Assembly (NCBI GenBank): GCA_025642075.2
Contig: JAODUO010000439.1
Location: 94,501 to 158,500 of the forward strand
DNA length: 64,000 nt
Source of the DNA: Ridgeia piscesae
Lineage: Eukaryota; Annelida; Polychaeta; Sabellida; Siboglinidae
Reading direction: 5' to 3'
The notes under the pieces were generated by a model. That model had not been told where the DNA came from. It made no database searches and saw nothing but the letters and a program-made list of their open reading frames with translations. The translations under genes were made by a program, and so were the position numbers. Of this stretch, positions 62,236-64,000 are shown one piece after another. Positions within the stretch are counted from its first letter, which is position 1; every line of letters begins with the position of its first letter.

Positions 62236-64000
62236 TTGGCATTGATCCTGCTGCTAGCTGGTGATGTAAGTCTAAATCCTGGACATGTGATCAGGCACAA
62301 CATTCGCCTGGCCACCACTAACATTTGTTCCATTCGTGAGAAAACTGCCTCTCTCACTGATCTTAAAATTTCAAAAACAATCGATATCCTTGCTGTCACT
62401 GAAACCTGGCTCAGACCCCATGACACAGCCTCATGTATTGCCGACATTTCCCCTCCCGGTTACGTCTTCCACCATAAACCATGACCAGTTGGTCGAGGTG
62501 GTGGTGTTGGTTTTCTTGTTTCAAAACAGTTTAAAGTAAACCTTCAGCCCAGCCCTAACTATACCACCTTTGAGTCAATGTGTCTGAACATATCAAATTC
62601 CTGTTTCTCTGGTCATTTCATTTGCATTTATCGCCCTCCAGGTCATCCAGCCAATTTCTTTGAACAGTTCCATCTTTTGGAAAATGTTGTAACCATACAC
62701 TCAGATTTTTATATTGTTGGCAACTTTAATCTTCATTTGGACACACGATCTGCAACAACTACTACATTTAATGACATTCTAGCATCACTTGACACAACAC
62801 AACATGTAAATTTCCCAACACACATACATGGCCATTGGCTCGACATCATAATAACTCGCTCCTCTTGCAAAAACATCCAGACACCCACAGTTGTAGATGG
62901 CTTGTCTGACCATAATACAGTAATTGCTAATTTTAAAGTTTGTACAGCCAAACATAATGTGTTTTACAGAGCCTTTCACAGTATCAACATTGCAGCATTT
63001 ATGGCTGATATCACCACGTCCAACCTCGTCACACATCCCAGAGAACATTTATCAGAATTGTACAAACAGTACCATCAAATACTTAAAACATTGCTTGACA
63101 AACATGCACCCGTTAAAACTAAATCTGTGTCGCAAAAACCGCCAGCTCCCTGGATGACCCCGGGAATAATCAAATCTAAACAGCGCCGTCGATATTTGGA
63201 ATGTGTGTGGTGTTAATCTCGTTCATCCTTAGAGAGAGCACGCTATACACGGCAATGTCATCAATGCAACCGAGAAATGTCAAAAGCAAAGTCGCATTAT
63301 TATGAGAACATGGTATCAACAAATTCTGCAACTACTGAAGTGAGAAAAATGATCATGTCATCCCCAAGTAAATCCTGTGACCTTGATCCAATCCCCACCA
63401 TACTAATGAAAGCATGCCTTGACGTATTAATTAAACCAATAACAGACATCATAAATGCATCTTTATGCTACGGCTTTTTCCCTGACGATTTTAAATGTGC
63501 CCATGTTAATCCAGTTCTTAAGAAACCAACTCTGCCTAAAGAAGAATTAAACAATTACAGACCTATTTCCAACCTAAGCTTCATCTCAAAAATACTTGAA
63601 ACGGTTGTAGCTAATTGTCTCAGATCTCACATCTACAAAAATGGTCTATCCAATGTGTCGCAGTCTGCATATAAACAATTTCATTCTACAGAAACTGCTC
63701 TTTTAAAAGTACACAATGACATTAACCTCAACATCGACAATGGAAAAGTTACCGCCCTGACCCTGCTTGACCTATCCGCCGCTTTCGACACCATCGACCA
63801 CAATATTCTCATTACACGTCTATCAACATGGTACGGCATATCTGGCACAGCTCTGAGCTGGTTTACTTCATATCTTACTGACAGACAGCAAGCCATTAAA
63901 ATAGGTAACTGCTTTTCAGACATGTTGCCCACGTCATGTGGTGTCCCACAGGGTTCTGTTTTGGGGCCTTTGCTTTTCACTTTATACACAACACCTTTAA
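62236..64000 (+). mobile_element. CR1/L2-like LINE, endonuclease plus RT, runs off the window
   Basis: One frame reads LLLAGDVSLNPG, the endonuclease (ILAVTETWLRPHD, IYRPPGHPANFFEQF, DGLSDHNTVIANF), then the RT (MSSPSKSCDLDPIPT, NNYRPISNLSFISKI, TALTLLDLSAAFDTIDH, SCGVPQGSVLGPLLF) and continues past 64000. Defects: TGA at 62482 in place of an Arg codon before GRGGGVGF, GNFN in place of the catalytic GDFN near 62720, TAA at 63214, and loss of about 90 residues between the endonuclease linker and the RT near 63320. Orientation is the same as AGMO; it lies in AGMO intron 7. Confidence 0.92.

Overview
The window is animal nuclear DNA, not bacterial. It has split genes with GT-AG introns, a tRNA-derived SINE family, several LINE, hAT and MITE remnants, and much simple-sequence and minisatellite DNA. 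The mixture (GGAC, CA, TA and CGCA microsatellites, CR1/L2/jockey-like LINEs, an AGMO gene, a domain of CpG depletion beside a CpG-normal domain) suggests an invertebrate deuterostome or lophotrochozoan, perhaps a mollusc. The species cannot be fixed from the sequence.

Two genes are supported. On the minus strand at 11.4-15.3 kb, a split gene encodes an acidic, probably disordered protein with a basic Lys/Pro/Ser-rich tail. Exons at 15334-15286, 14195-12619 and 11505-11453 join in compatible phases; the family is not recognised. On the plus strand at 54.1-60.2 kb are seven consecutive coding exons of alkylglycerol monooxygenase (AGMO), with all three histidine boxes and compatible splice phases at every junction. 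The C-terminal exons are missing and should lie beyond 64 kb.

Layout: 0-11 kb is mostly gene-free, with old SINE/LINE scraps, a CA repeat, a GGAC repeat and a 19-bp minisatellite. 11.4-15.3 kb is the minus-strand gene. 15.6-17.9 kb is a C-poor 20-bp minisatellite in two blocks. 22.8-25.1 kb is a 37-bp minisatellite with a TATA-like core, and 26.2-27.2 kb a second 20-bp minisatellite. 28-34 kb holds microsatellites and a full SINE. 34.0-34.7 kb starts a CpG-rich domain. 34.8-39.0 kb is a 34-bp satellite of about 124 copies. 39-50 kb is CpG-rich sequence with microsatellites, a LINE 3' end, a SINE, a possible LTR and a possible promoter. 50.6-53.2 kb is a nest of LINE, MITE and hAT fragments. 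54-61 kb is AGMO, and 61.5-64 kb has two LINEs inside its last visible intron.

The most striking observation is in AGMO. Local tandem duplication has struck splice junctions repeatedly. The 5' splice site of the last visible exon, with 32 nt of exon, is amplified about 26 times as a 37-bp minisatellite of juxtaposed AG|GT sites. A 293-bp duplication has left a decayed second acceptor before exon 3. A 42-bp minisatellite abuts the exon 5 acceptor.
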